A stretch of DNA of 64,000 nucleotides, taken from a bacterium A37T11. Its GTDB lineage: Bacteria; Bacteroidota; Bacteroidia; Sphingobacteriales; Sphingobacteriaceae. A program made the position numbers and the translations under genes. Below, one piece after another: positions 1 through 8,063 of this stretch; the stretch's first letter is position 1, and each line of letters opens with the position of its first letter. The notes beneath the pieces are model-generated. The model did not search any database. It worked only from the letters and a program-made list of their open reading frames with translations, and had not been told where the DNA came from. The DNA is taken from NCBI GenBank assembly GCA_900109895.1, contig FOBR01000028.1, positions 1 through 64,000 on the forward strand, in the 5' to 3' direction.

Positions 1-140
1 CCGCTCACGCTTCGGCTTCTATTTTGATGATGCCCCGAAAGGTATCCAAATATTCAATTTTGTCGGTTCTGGCATCGCGCCGCAACCTTTTTTATCTTCC
101 GAAACCCTTTTTCTAATTCCCCTCGTTTCGTTTGGGACTG
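1..140 (-). other. Transcribed leader downstream of tandem promoters (probable rRNA operon leader)
   Basis: No open reading frame of note. On the minus strand this stretch lies immediately downstream of three strong tandem promoters and runs out of the window to the left. The arrangement resembles the leader of a ribosomal RNA operon. The rRNA itself is outside the window, so this identity is inference from promoter strength and repetition only. Confidence 0.4.
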
Positions 141-170
141 CAAAGGTAGAAGTATTTTCCTATTCTGCAA
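141..170 (-). promoter_or_regulatory. Tandem promoter 1 (primary sigma factor type)
   Basis: On the minus strand TTG (170-168), a 19-bp spacer and TACCTTTG (148-141) match the Bacteroidota primary sigma consensus TTG-N19-TAnnTTTG exactly. It is the copy nearest the left edge of three equally spaced-out, near-identical promoters pointing left. Confidence 0.75.
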
Positions 171-256
171 AAATTATTTTTTTTTATTTTTTTTTCAGGA
201 ACTCGCTTCCTAAACCGCCTGCTTTTTCACTTTTCTTCTTAACCCTTAGCGGGGTG

Positions 257-286
257 CAAAGGTAGAAATGTTTTAAACATTTCCAA
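257..286 (-). promoter_or_regulatory. Tandem promoter 2 (primary sigma factor type)
   Basis: Minus strand: TTG (286-284), 19-bp spacer, TACCTTTG (264-257). The sequence just downstream (TGCA, CCCGC, AAGGG) is also shared with promoter 3, so the whole module including the initial transcribed region looks duplicated. Confidence 0.75.
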
Positions 287-412
287 AACAAAAACATTTT
301 TATTTTGTTTCTATTATTAAAGCTGGTTTACGGCCCTCCTTTATTTAACTATACACCTTCAAATAACGACCGCCATTCCGTTTCACTCATCCCTTATCCC
401 CTTGGCGGGCTG

Positions 413-442
413 CAAAGGTAGAAAGGATTTTCGTTTCTCCAA
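413..442 (-). promoter_or_regulatory. Tandem promoter 3 (primary sigma factor type)
   Basis: Minus strand: TTG (442-440), 19-bp spacer, TACCTTTG (420-413). It is the most upstream of the three tandem promoters. Spacing to the next copy is about 156 bp, and that copy lies about 116 bp from the last. The rest of 443-581 is AT-rich and holds nothing I recognise. Confidence 0.75.
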
Positions 443-581
443 AAAGAATTTTACAATACCAATTAAGTTATTGATTATCAATAAAAAATAATCATATAAA
501 TTAAAAGACATAACTCATTTAACATTTTTTATCATCTAAAGTCCTTCTCAATTGTTATGTTTACCGTACCAAAGTATCGTG

Positions 582-1322
582 ATGTTAAAAAGAATAATGT
601 GTATTATATGTGTAGCGATTGTATCAAAGGGGCTTGCTCAACAAAACACCACCCTAAAAGGTGGTGTGTTTGAGCAAAAAACAAATTTACGAATTAGCGG
701 AGCAACCATTAGCAACCAAAAGACGGGGCAAACACAGCTTACCGATGATCGCGGCCTATTTAGCATCAAAGCGCAAATAGGCGATACATTGCGTATATTT
801 AAGGAAGGGTATGCTGAAAATCAGGTAGCCCTTACCTCGCTTTCTGATGTCATTATAAATCTTACACCCGTCATCGCGTTAGATGAAGTGACGGTGGTTG
901 GTAAAAATAAAAATCAGGAAATGCAGGACATTATGAACGATTACCGCAAGAAGGGTACGTTTTATAATGGCAAACCTCCGGTGTTATCTTATATATTTAC
1001 GCCCATTACTGCGTTATATGAGTTATTTGGCCGCACACCCCGCAATGCGCGTAATTTTCAGAAATACATGAATAATGAGGTGCAACAGCAAGTTGTTGAT
1101 CAGAAATTCAACAAAGAGATTGTAGCCCAGCACACCGGGCTCAGTGGAGAGGATTTGACCAACTTTATGGCCTGGTACCGTCCCAGTTTTGAAAAAGCAC
1201 AATATTGGAATGAGTATGACGTGATTGATTATTTACAAAAATCGCTCGCCCAATTTAACAAAGACAAGCGCCCCAAGGCAGAATCCCTACCAAAACTTGA
1301 AATCCCACCACAGCACAAATAA
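582..1322 (+). CDS. Secreted carboxypeptidase-like regulatory domain protein
   Basis: A 246-residue protein. I chose the ATG at 582 because it begins a classical signal peptide (MLKRIMCIICVAIVSKGLAQ); the frame is open to a TTG 30 bp upstream. Residues about 23-90 form a CarboxypepD_reg-like beta-sandwich, the domain found at the N-terminus of SusC proteins, ending in LDEVTVVG, which also resembles the SusC plug junction. No plug or barrel follows; the rest (about 150 residues) is charged and helical. It probably acts in the periplasm or at the outer membrane, but its role is unknown. It converges on the rhomboid gene with a 1-bp gap. Confidence 0.8.
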   Translation: MLKRIMCIICVAIVSKGLAQQNTTLKGGVFEQKTNLRISGATISNQKTGQTQLTDDRGLFSIKAQIGDTLRIFKEGYAENQVALTSLSDVIINLTPVIALDEVTVVGKNKNQEMQDIMNDYRKKGTFYNGKPPVLSYIFTPITALYELFGRTPRNARNFQKYMNNEVQQQVVDQKFNKEIVAQHTGLSGEDLTNFMAWYRPSFEKAQYWNEYDVIDYLQKSLAQFNKDKRPKAESLPKLEIPPQHK

Positions 1323-1323
1323 T

Positions 1324-1965
1324 TTACCTGTGCAGCATGCCCTGCACTTCCCCGAAAAAATAAGGAACAATGCCCGGAAACATGACTATAGTAATCAGCA
1401 AGCCGGCCAAGGCTCCGTAAAAGTGGGCATCATGGTTAATACCATCATAGGATGACCGCGCCATATAGGCACAGTATATCAGATAAAGTGGTCCAAAAAT
1501 TACCGCCGGAATACCAATTGGAATAAAAAACAGATAAATGCTCATCCCCGGCATAAACAAGATCATACTAAACAGAACTGCGCTGATCGCCCCTGAAGCA
1601 CCCAGACTATGGTATGAAAAATTATTGCGTTGTTTATATACGGTAGAGGCATCACTTAATACCATGCTTAGCAAATAAAGCAGGGCAAACTGCCCATGCC
1701 CCCACCCGCTGGTGGCCGCCATAATCTTTTCAAGCGGGAAACCAAAAAAATAGAAGGTAAGCATATTAAAGATCAGGTGCGACCAATTGGCATGCACCAG
1801 CCCGCTTGTAATCAATGTGTGTAAATTTTTACCACGGCTTACCGTATATGGATGCAGCATCAGTCTGCTAAACACTTCCGGATTATAAAACGTATAAATA
1901 CTGGTTACTACCGTAAATAAAAAAATAATACTTGCAACGGGTGTATCTGCGATTATTGATTCCAT
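1324..1965 (-). CDS. Rhomboid family intramembrane serine protease
   Basis: A 213-residue polytopic inner-membrane protein with about six hydrophobic segments. It carries the rhomboid signature GASGA with nucleophile Ser124, and the catalytic histidine in HFYGALAG (HxxGxxxG, His181). The HANWSHLIFNM segment near residue 58 matches the conserved oxyanion-side His/Asn region. The family cleaves transmembrane segments of substrate proteins inside the bilayer; the substrate is unknown. The 29-bp gap to the upstream radical SAM gene on the same strand suggests co-transcription. Confidence 0.9.
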   Translation of the reverse strand: MESIIADTPVASIIFLFTVVTSIYTFYNPEVFSRLMLHPYTVSRGKNLHTLITSGLVHANWSHLIFNMLTFYFFGFPLEKIMAATSGWGHGQFALLYLLSMVLSDASTVYKQRNNFSYHSLGASGAISAVLFSMILFMPGMSIYLFFIPIGIPAVIFGPLYLIYCAYMARSSYDGINHDAHFYGALAGLLITIVMFPGIVPYFFGEVQGMLHR

Positions 1966-1994
1966 ATGCTATTTCGGCGATGAAGATACTAAAA

Positions 1995-3065
1995 TTAAAA
2001 CAAAAACAGTTGTTTTCCATGTTGCGGATTAAACAGATCCAGCCTGAGGGATGGCATCCCGGCATCAGGCATGTATCGCTTCAAGGCCAGGGAAAATAAT
2101 TGGCGAATACTTTCAGCCTCCTGCCCTTCACCCTTCATACGCCGACCCCATTGGCTGTCGTTTAACGAACCACCATGGCAGGCAGCAATGCTATGCAACA
2201 CCTTTTCTGCCCGATCTGGGTAGGCCTTATGCACCCAATCGGTAAAAATTTCTGCTATAGCACCATTCAGCCGCACAATGGTAAATGAGGCCGCACGGGC
2301 GCCATGTTCAGCCGCTATTTTTATTAATGCAGGCATTTCATCACTATTCAGGCCCGGAACGATCGGCGCACACATCAACATTACCGGGATGCCCGCTTCG
2401 GTCAGCTTCCTTATCACTTTCATCCGTCCCATCGCGGTAACCGTCCGGGGTTCCATCTTTTGGCGCAGCTCTTCATTCAGCGAATTAATGGTCACGGCCA
2501 CATTCAGCAAATCCAGGGCAGCCAACTCGCTTAATATATCCAGGTCGCGCAGGATTAAATTATTTTTACTGATAATAGATACCGGATGGCGGTATTTGAG
2601 GAACACCTCCAGCAAAGAACGGGTTAGTTTCAACTTTCGTTCTACCGGTTGGTAGCAATCCGTATTTCCGGACAGCATGATCACCTGTGGCTTGTAGCCC
2701 TTTTTATTAAATTGTTGCTCCAGCACCCGGGCCACCTTCCGTTTTACCATAATTTTACGTTCAAAATCAAGGCCGGCACTATAACCCCAGTATTCATGGG
2801 CATTACGGGCATAACAATAAATACATCCATGCTCGCAACCCTGGTATGGATTGACCGAATACATAAAAGGCAGATCAGGGCTATCAGACACACTGATTAC
2901 CTTTTTCGGGTGCTCGTCTATCAGCTGCGTATCCGTATTTTCCAAAAAAGGCTCATCCAGCCCTTCCGGATGTTCCGTCACATAACGGTTAGCCGAAAAT
3001 TTATTGTGCGTATTGATCTGCGCACCGCGGCCCTTAAAAAAATCATCGTTTTGTACCGTATCCAT
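1995..3065 (-). CDS. PA0069 family radical SAM protein
   Basis: A 356-residue cytosolic radical SAM enzyme of the PA0069/SplB-like family. The Cys77-x3-Cys81-x2-Cys84 cluster sits in YQGCEHGCIYCYAR, expected to bind the [4Fe-4S] cluster that cleaves S-adenosylmethionine. The N-terminus (GRGAQ...NRF) and the PYQGCEHGC block are typical of this family. The reaction catalysed is not established. The start is the only ATG compatible with full domain length, and a perfect promoter lies only 6 bp upstream, so the mRNA would be almost leaderless. Confidence 0.88.
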   Translation of the reverse strand: MDTVQNDDFFKGRGAQINTHNKFSANRYVTEHPEGLDEPFLENTDTQLIDEHPKKVISVSDSPDLPFMYSVNPYQGCEHGCIYCYARNAHEYWGYSAGLDFERKIMVKRKVARVLEQQFNKKGYKPQVIMLSGNTDCYQPVERKLKLTRSLLEVFLKYRHPVSIISKNNLILRDLDILSELAALDLLNVAVTINSLNEELRQKMEPRTVTAMGRMKVIRKLTEAGIPVMLMCAPIVPGLNSDEMPALIKIAAEHGARAASFTIVRLNGAIAEIFTDWVHKAYPDRAEKVLHSIAACHGGSLNDSQWGRRMKGEGQEAESIRQLFSLALKRYMPDAGMPSLRLDLFNPQHGKQLFLF

Positions 3066-3070
3066 TCCAG

Positions 3071-3100
3071 CAAATATACTAATTTAATTAGTACATACAA
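3071..3100 (-). promoter_or_regulatory. Promoter of the radical SAM gene
   Basis: Minus strand TTG (3100-3098), 19-bp spacer, TATATTTG (3078-3071): an exact match to the Bacteroidota consensus. Transcription should begin within a few bases of the start codon at 3065. Confidence 0.65.
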
Positions 3101-3136
3101 ATAAAATCCACGCTGGCAAAATCCACAAAATACCCT

Positions 3137-3144
3137 TATTTTTG
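3137..3144 (+). promoter_or_regulatory. -7 element upstream of the M1 aminopeptidase gene
   Basis: TATTTTTG matches TAnnTTTG and is 32 bp ahead of the ATG at 3176. The -33 element is weak (TGG-like at about 3114-3116), so this is a moderate prediction. Confidence 0.45.
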
Positions 3145-3175
3145 CCGCTTGGAATATCCATTAACAAGCGTTTAT

Positions 3176-5623
3176 ATGAAATACCCCGCATTATTATTTT
3201 GTTGCCTGCTTTCCTTTTTTGCCCATGCACAAACATACCGTGCTTCGGACACTAAGATCAATGACGTTGTCAGTACCAGGCTTGATGTACGTTTTGATTA
3301 CGACAAAAGCTACCTGTATGGCAAAGCCTGGATTACATTAAAACCTCATTTTTATGCGACGGACTCCTTGACGCTCGATGCCAAGGGAATGGATATTAAA
3401 GAAGTTCTATTGATTGAAAAGGCCAAAACTACGCCGCTTACGTATACTTATAAAGACAGCCTTCAGCTGAAAATTAAACTGAACAAAAAATATGGAGCTG
3501 AACAGCCCTATACCGTATTTATTCAGTATACCTCCAAGCCTGATGAGCGGAAATCACATGGCAGTGCTGCCATTACTGATGATAAAGGCTTATATTTTAT
3601 CAACCCAAAAGGTACTATTAAAGATAAGCCTACCCAAATCTGGACGCAGGGAGAAACCGAAAGCAACAGCGTGTGGTTCCCGACTATTGACAAGCCTGAC
3701 CAGAAATCGACCGTCGACATTACCATGACCGTACCGGCGAAATATGTAACACTTTCAAATGGTTTGCTGGTTAAACAAATCAAAAACGCGGATGGCACGC
3801 GCACCGACCGTTGGAAACTGGACCAACCCATTGCCCCATACTTGTTTTTCATGGGTGTAGGTGACTATGCCATTGTTAAGGATAGTTATAAAGGCAAACC
3901 GGTTGATTATTATGTGGAAAAAGAATACGCCTCTGTGGCCCGGAAGATCTTTGGTAACACGCCTGAAATGATCGGCTTTTACGCTAAATTATTGGGTGTA
4001 GATTATGTATGGCCTAAATATAGCCAGATTGTAGGCCGTGACTATGTCAGCGGCGCTATGGAAAACGTTACAGCAACGCTGCACCAGGAGTCAGCCCAGC
4101 AAAATGCCCGTGAACTATTGGATGGCAACCAATGGGAAGATGTAATTGCGCATGAATTATTTCATCATTGGTTTGGCGACTTGGTGACCACTGAAAGCTG
4201 GAGCAACCTGACCGTGAATGAAAGTTTTGCAAACTACAGTGAGTACTTATGGGAAAATTACAAATACGGCAAAGATGCTGGGGATGCCCAGGGCTATAAA
4301 GAAATGCAAGGTTATTTGCAAAGCGGCAGCGAGAAAAAAGACCTGGTGCGCTTTTTTTATAAGGACAAAGAGGACATGTTTGATGCTGTTAGTTACAACA
4401 AAGGTGGCCGCATCCTGCATATGTTAAAACATGATGTGGGGGATGAGGCCTTTTTCAAGGCTTTGAATTTATACCTCACTCAAAATAAATTTGGCACTGG
4501 TGAAGCACACCAGCTGCGCCTCGCTTTTGAGCAAGTTACCGGGCAAGATCTTAATTGGTTCTGGAACCAGTGGTATTTTGGTGCGGGCCACCCTGTGCTT
4601 GATATCAGCTACGGTTATGACAGCATTGGGCATACTGCCAGCGTTACTATTGCACAGCAGCAGGAAGGGGACACGCTTTTCAGGCTTCCGATTGATATTG
4701 ATTTTTACTTAAATAAGCAAAAAAAGCGGTACAGTGTGGTGATGGATCAGCGGAAACAAACTTTTACTTTTCCTGCTGCCAGCAAGCCTGATCTTATCAA
4801 TGTGGATGGTGATAAGGTTTTGCTGGCCGAGAAGAATGACCACAAGAGTATGGCTGATTTTATGAACTTGTACAAATTGGCCGGTGGCTATGTTGACCGC
4901 AAGGAAGCTATTAGTTATGCTGCCGCTCATCCGGATGAAAATGGTTCTAACGCATTGATCAGCCTGGCGCTTAACGATCCTTTTCACGGTATTCGCAGCG
5001 ATGTGTTGCAAGGAACCAATCCGACGGCTTATTCGGCGGATGATTTTGCCGTTATTGAGCGCTTGGCCAAGTCTGATCCTAACCGTATTGTCCGTTCGCA
5101 AGCGGTGGATGTTTTAGGTTATTTGAAGGATAAAAAATATGAACCTCTTTTTCTTGCCGGGGTTACTGATTCTTCGTATAGTGTTGCTGGGGCTTCATTG
5201 CAGGCTTTGGCGGCCATTAATCGTGACACCGCGTTGTCGCTAGTTCCCAAATTATCGGTTGATGCCCGCGGCAGGCTTGCCACCATCTTGAAGAAGTTAT
5301 CTTTGGTTAGTAAATCGGATGCTGATTTTGATCAGGTTTACGGGGATTTTGCTGATATGCCTGACAACCAGGAAAAAGCGGATATCTTGTTTGACATGGT
5401 GGGTTATTTGGGCAATCTTCACGATACTGATCACTTTAAAAAGTTGACGAATGAAATTGTCCGGTTCCGGGATGTGATTATTAAGCAATATCCGCCTTTT
5501 AAGGATATTTCTAATCAGATGCTTTCTAAGGTCATCCAGTCCAAGAAGGCTGCGCTTTCTTCTTCGGCCAATGCTGCTGCTGAACAGGATCAAATTAACT
5601 ACTTGCAAGGAAAGATCTTGTAA
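3176..5623 (+). CDS. M1 family zinc aminopeptidase
   Basis: An 815-residue secreted metallopeptidase that removes N-terminal residues from peptides. The ATG at 3176 starts a signal peptide (MKYPALLFCCLLSFFAHAQ); a TTG start at 3149 would add nine residues ahead of it and is less likely. An N-terminal beta-sandwich is followed by the exopeptidase motif GAMEN (residues 293-297), the zinc site HELFH (326-330) and the third ligand glutamate 23 residues later in NESFANY (Glu349). The C-terminal third is a helical HEAT-like region as in other M1 enzymes. It is monocistronic, and 370 bp without a clear gene follow. Confidence 0.93.
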   Translation: MKYPALLFCCLLSFFAHAQTYRASDTKINDVVSTRLDVRFDYDKSYLYGKAWITLKPHFYATDSLTLDAKGMDIKEVLLIEKAKTTPLTYTYKDSLQLKIKLNKKYGAEQPYTVFIQYTSKPDERKSHGSAAITDDKGLYFINPKGTIKDKPTQIWTQGETESNSVWFPTIDKPDQKSTVDITMTVPAKYVTLSNGLLVKQIKNADGTRTDRWKLDQPIAPYLFFMGVGDYAIVKDSYKGKPVDYYVEKEYASVARKIFGNTPEMIGFYAKLLGVDYVWPKYSQIVGRDYVSGAMENVTATLHQESAQQNARELLDGNQWEDVIAHELFHHWFGDLVTTESWSNLTVNESFANYSEYLWENYKYGKDAGDAQGYKEMQGYLQSGSEKKDLVRFFYKDKEDMFDAVSYNKGGRILHMLKHDVGDEAFFKALNLYLTQNKFGTGEAHQLRLAFEQVTGQDLNWFWNQWYFGAGHPVLDISYGYDSIGHTASVTIAQQQEGDTLFRLPIDIDFYLNKQKKRYSVVMDQRKQTFTFPAASKPDLINVDGDKVLLAEKNDHKSMADFMNLYKLAGGYVDRKEAISYAAAHPDENGSNALISLALNDPFHGIRSDVLQGTNPTAYSADDFAVIERLAKSDPNRIVRSQAVDVLGYLKDKKYEPLFLAGVTDSSYSVAGASLQALAAINRDTALSLVPKLSVDARGRLATILKKLSLVSKSDADFDQVYGDFADMPDNQEKADILFDMVGYLGNLHDTDHFKKLTNEIVRFRDVIIKQYPPFKDISNQMLSKVIQSKKAALSSSANAAAEQDQINYLQGKIL

Positions 5624-5819
5624 AACTGCTGTTTTGATATGGCTATGTACTTCTTCAATGTAATCTTGTTCTTTGTGTTTGTCACTATTTTCCTTGTCGA
5701 CGTGATGTTGAAGTTTGTGTTTGGGGATTTTTTCTCCTGCAAAGGAATGGGAGAATTGGTTGGGGTGACGGTACAGGGAGTGGAACGTTAAATCTATACT
5801 GCACAGTTGCAATTTATAT
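5624..5819. other. Gene-poor gap after the M1 peptidase
   Basis: A 50-codon plus-strand frame (5639-5791, starting MAMYFFNVILFFVF) is present but is strongly phenylalanine/valine biased and has no recognisable relatives or promoter. I do not call it a gene. The antisense frame across 5297-5875 is also unconvincing. The M1 gene has no obvious terminator hairpin here other than the large structure that follows. Confidence 0.3.
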
Positions 5820-5917
5820 AAAAGCGAAACTGCCCGTTGCGGAGGGAAACACCACTTCGTGAGCCAAGGTCTCACTTCGTTATATTTCCCATTTCCGCAT
5901 CAGGCAGCCCCGCTTTT
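5820..5917. repeat. 98-bp long imperfect inverted repeat (structured RNA or miniature element)
   Basis: Nested complementary segments: AAAAGCG 5820-5826 with CGCTTTT 5911-5917; CTGCC 5830-5834 with GGCAG 5903-5907; TGCGGA 5838-5843 with TCCGCA 5894-5899; GGGAAA 5844-5849 with TTTCCC 5885-5890; and a terminal hairpin GTGAG 5859-5863 with CTCAC 5871-5875. Small internal loops separate the helices. It could act as a terminator between the convergent M1 gene and pseudogene, or be a miniature repeat. Confidence 0.6.
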
Positions 5918-5995
5918 ACTTAATACTCAACATAAAAATTTCCTTACATATTTTTGGAATACATCTTGAGGGTGCCTAGCAGGCAGACGAATTAG

Positions 5996-6380
5996 TTATG
6001 GCAGCACTTCGTGGTAGGCTATTTCTCCTTTGGTAAATGCAATTGCGAGTTTATGGACGGTATTTTTTTGGTTAAGGTACGGTTTGGCATATCCATAGAT
6101 CTCTATTTGATACAAGGCTGCTTTTACGGATGCCTGGAGTGCTTCCTTAGTCTTGGCATATTTGATCTCCACGACATAAATCAGATCCTTGACTTGAGTA
6201 TGTAATAGGTACGACCGGTACTACTATGGCTTACGGCCTGATGGTCCATATTAGCCAAGATCATGGCTATCTAAAACAGAGCATGATAATGCACCTCATT
6301 TTTGTTGGCATGCTGGTCATCGTAGCTGATATTTGCCAGCAATTTGTCCAAATTGTCTATGCTAAAAATGCTTTTATCCA
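5996..6380 (-). pseudogene. Decayed C-terminus of an AAA ATPase/PD-(D/E)XK nuclease-superfamily protein
   Basis: On the minus strand the segment below 6380 reads ...DNLDKLLANISYDDQHANK..., then a stop (TAG near 6271), then after a frame change DLIYVVEIKYAKTKEALQ and KAALYQIEIYGYAKPYL, ending at a stop at 5996-5998. This is the typical C-terminal part of Bacteroidota ATP-binding proteins with a PDDEXK_9 (DUF1703) domain, including the E-I-K nuclease-like core motif. The N-terminal ATPase is missing and the frame is broken, so the gene is dead. Confidence 0.7.
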
Positions 6381-6406
6381 CTTTCATAAGCGGATAAAAG
6401 CATTTT
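6365..6406 (-). terminator. Terminator of the beta-barrel protein gene
   Basis: A perfect 15-bp stem (6365-6379 with 6392-6406) and a 12-nt loop; on the minus strand it ends in a T run. It lies 26 bp past the stop of the gene at 6432 and overlaps the 5' edge of the dead PDDEXK gene. Confidence 0.75.
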
Positions 6407-6431
6407 AAAAAGAATCGGTGATCCTATCTGT

Positions 6432-7253
6432 TTATAGTGTATAAGAATAACCTACCATAACAATACCGGCACCGGTGTTGTTCTTACCGTTCTCAGCATC
6501 TTTCTGTATTTTGATGAAACCGTAGTTACCACCACCTTCAATAAAGATATTGCTGCGTTTAAGTTTATAGTTAAAGCCAACTTTGGCTTCAAAACCTACA
6601 TTTATTTTATGAAGATCGTCTTTAATGTCGGTTTCCTTATTTAAAGGCAAAGCCAACGGGTTAGCTGAGCCACCAATAAAATCCGGAAGGGTTTGAGTGC
6701 CGGCTTCATCCAAATAAACCGTATTATTTGGTTCATTATTTCCTGTAGTGGTACTCTTGGCATTTAACAAGAAACCAATAAATGGACCAACACCTCCATA
6801 TACTCGCCAAGGACTATCCTGATGCAAGTCCCAACCAAATTTGGCCAATACGGGAACCATTAAATAATTGAATTTCGCTTTGGCTTTATAATCAGCATAA
6901 ATATACTTAGGTATATTCCCGCCTAAAGCAGCCTCTATCGTTGGCAATAACTCAGCTGGTATCTGAGACGTTATTTCAGCCGTAGGTATGGCCGAAATTC
7001 CATCTTTCTTACCGCCCTGCGCGGAATATTCAACGGCTGGTTCAATAGAAAATAAGTTAGAAATTTTAAAATCAGCAAAAATGGCAAAACCTGGGCCTAC
7101 AGTTGAACTATAGCCTTTACTTAAAGGTGTTTCGTCTTTGCCTGCGGACGTAAGATTAGGAATACTGAGGCCCCCACGGACCCCAATGGATACTTGAGCC
7201 TGAAGAAAACCGGCAAATAATAAACCGATACAAAGAAGGGTAACTTGTTTCAT
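6432..7253 (-). CDS. Outer-membrane beta-barrel (porin family) protein
   Basis: A 273-residue protein with a signal peptide (to about residue 19, ...FAGFLQAQ) followed by VSIGVRGGLSIPN, the typical opening strand of the OMP_b-brl_2 family, and alternating-hydrophobicity strands to the C-terminus. Last residues GAGIVMVGYSYTL end in a hydrophobic strand, as expected for an outer-membrane barrel. The function is not known. It has its own terminator downstream and a 104-bp gap, with the terminator of the upstream gene, before it. Confidence 0.8.
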   Translation of the reverse strand: MKQVTLLCIGLLFAGFLQAQVSIGVRGGLSIPNLTSAGKDETPLSKGYSSTVGPGFAIFADFKISNLFSIEPAVEYSAQGGKKDGISAIPTAEITSQIPAELLPTIEAALGGNIPKYIYADYKAKAKFNYLMVPVLAKFGWDLHQDSPWRVYGGVGPFIGFLLNAKSTTTGNNEPNNTVYLDEAGTQTLPDFIGGSANPLALPLNKETDIKDDLHKINVGFEAKVGFNYKLKRSNIFIEGGGNYGFIKIQKDAENGKNNTGAGIVMVGYSYTL

Positions 7254-7308
7254 GGAATTACTGTTGTTATGAATGGCTAATAATGTATTAAAAATTTATA
7301 AGCAGCAA

Positions 7309-7341
7309 AAATGGCTAATTCTGTCCTTGAATTAGCCATTT
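7309..7341 (-). terminator. Terminator of the DUF4468-like gene
   Basis: A perfect 13-bp stem (7309-7321 with 7329-7341), a 7-nt loop and a T5 run on the minus strand, 16 bp beyond the stop codon at 7358. Confidence 0.75.
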
Positions 7342-7357
7342 AATTGCCATATTTTTA

Positions 7358-7936
7358 TTACAAAGCCGCTATAGGTGTAGTAATAACAGAAGGTTTGGAT
7401 GTTTCTTGCTGCTGAATTTGTTTTTTCAACTGATCGCTCAAATTTTGGATAGTTTCGTAGGCATGCTTGCGCTGCCGGTCCCAACTGCGCTGATTGAGTG
7501 CACTTAGGTCTTGTTCAAGCGGTATGGGTTTTACATTAGCAGGAACCAGACTTCCATACCGGCTGATGACGTAAGGCTTGTAGTAAATATCCGTAAACCA
7601 ATACCGCAAAATGCCGTCCTTATTTTCAATGATGGCGGTATATAGCAAATAGCCCGCTACATAATTGCCGATCCCGGCGTTCTTTTTGAGCTTTGTTTTG
7701 CCTGAAACTTTTAATTGTCCATCGGCCGTAGTACCTACTTTGGCCGACTCATCGGCAAAAAAAGCCGTAACGCTGCTTTTAAGCTGATCATCGGTCATGC
7801 TCGCTTCCAATTTATCCTCACCAAACAGGACAAATTTGCCACGCTGGTCTTTTGAAAAGCCTCCATTGACCAATGAATCGGGATGCGATGGAAAAAATCC
7901 CACAAAAAGGGACAATACAATACTATTGAGTGTCAT
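7358..7936 (-). CDS. DUF4468-like secreted protein
   Basis: A 192-residue protein with a short hydrophobic N-terminus that may be a signal sequence. Residues about 50-135 (from SVTAFFADES through GKTKLK and IENKDGILRYWFTDIYY) resemble the DUF4468 domain, a TBP-like fold common in secreted Bacteroidota proteins. The C-terminus is a Gln/Lys-rich helix. No catalytic residues are evident and the role is unknown. It is flanked by its own terminator, so it is likely monocistronic. Confidence 0.6.
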   Translation of the reverse strand: MTLNSIVLSLFVGFFPSHPDSLVNGGFSKDQRGKFVLFGEDKLEASMTDDQLKSSVTAFFADESAKVGTTADGQLKVSGKTKLKKNAGIGNYVAGYLLYTAIIENKDGILRYWFTDIYYKPYVISRYGSLVPANVKPIPLEQDLSALNQRSWDRQRKHAYETIQNLSDQLKKQIQQQETSKPSVITTPIAAL

Positions 7937-8063
7937 GATTGTTAAAATTTAGTGTTAATTATTTCTGTTTATTAAAAACATTCAAAATTAGGATTTAATT
8001 CAGGAATATAAAAACGCAAATTTTATCGAAACCGACCAAAATATTATCCAAAAAAAGATTTTT

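Noticed and set aside
5639-5791. 50-codon hydrophobic frame after the M1 gene
   Set aside because: Strong Phe/Val bias, no promoter, no recognisable family; more likely chance.
5297-5875. 192-codon minus-strand frame overlapping the end of the M1 peptidase gene
   Set aside because: Its composition is that of an antisense shadow; over half lies inside the M1 coding region and no domain is visible.
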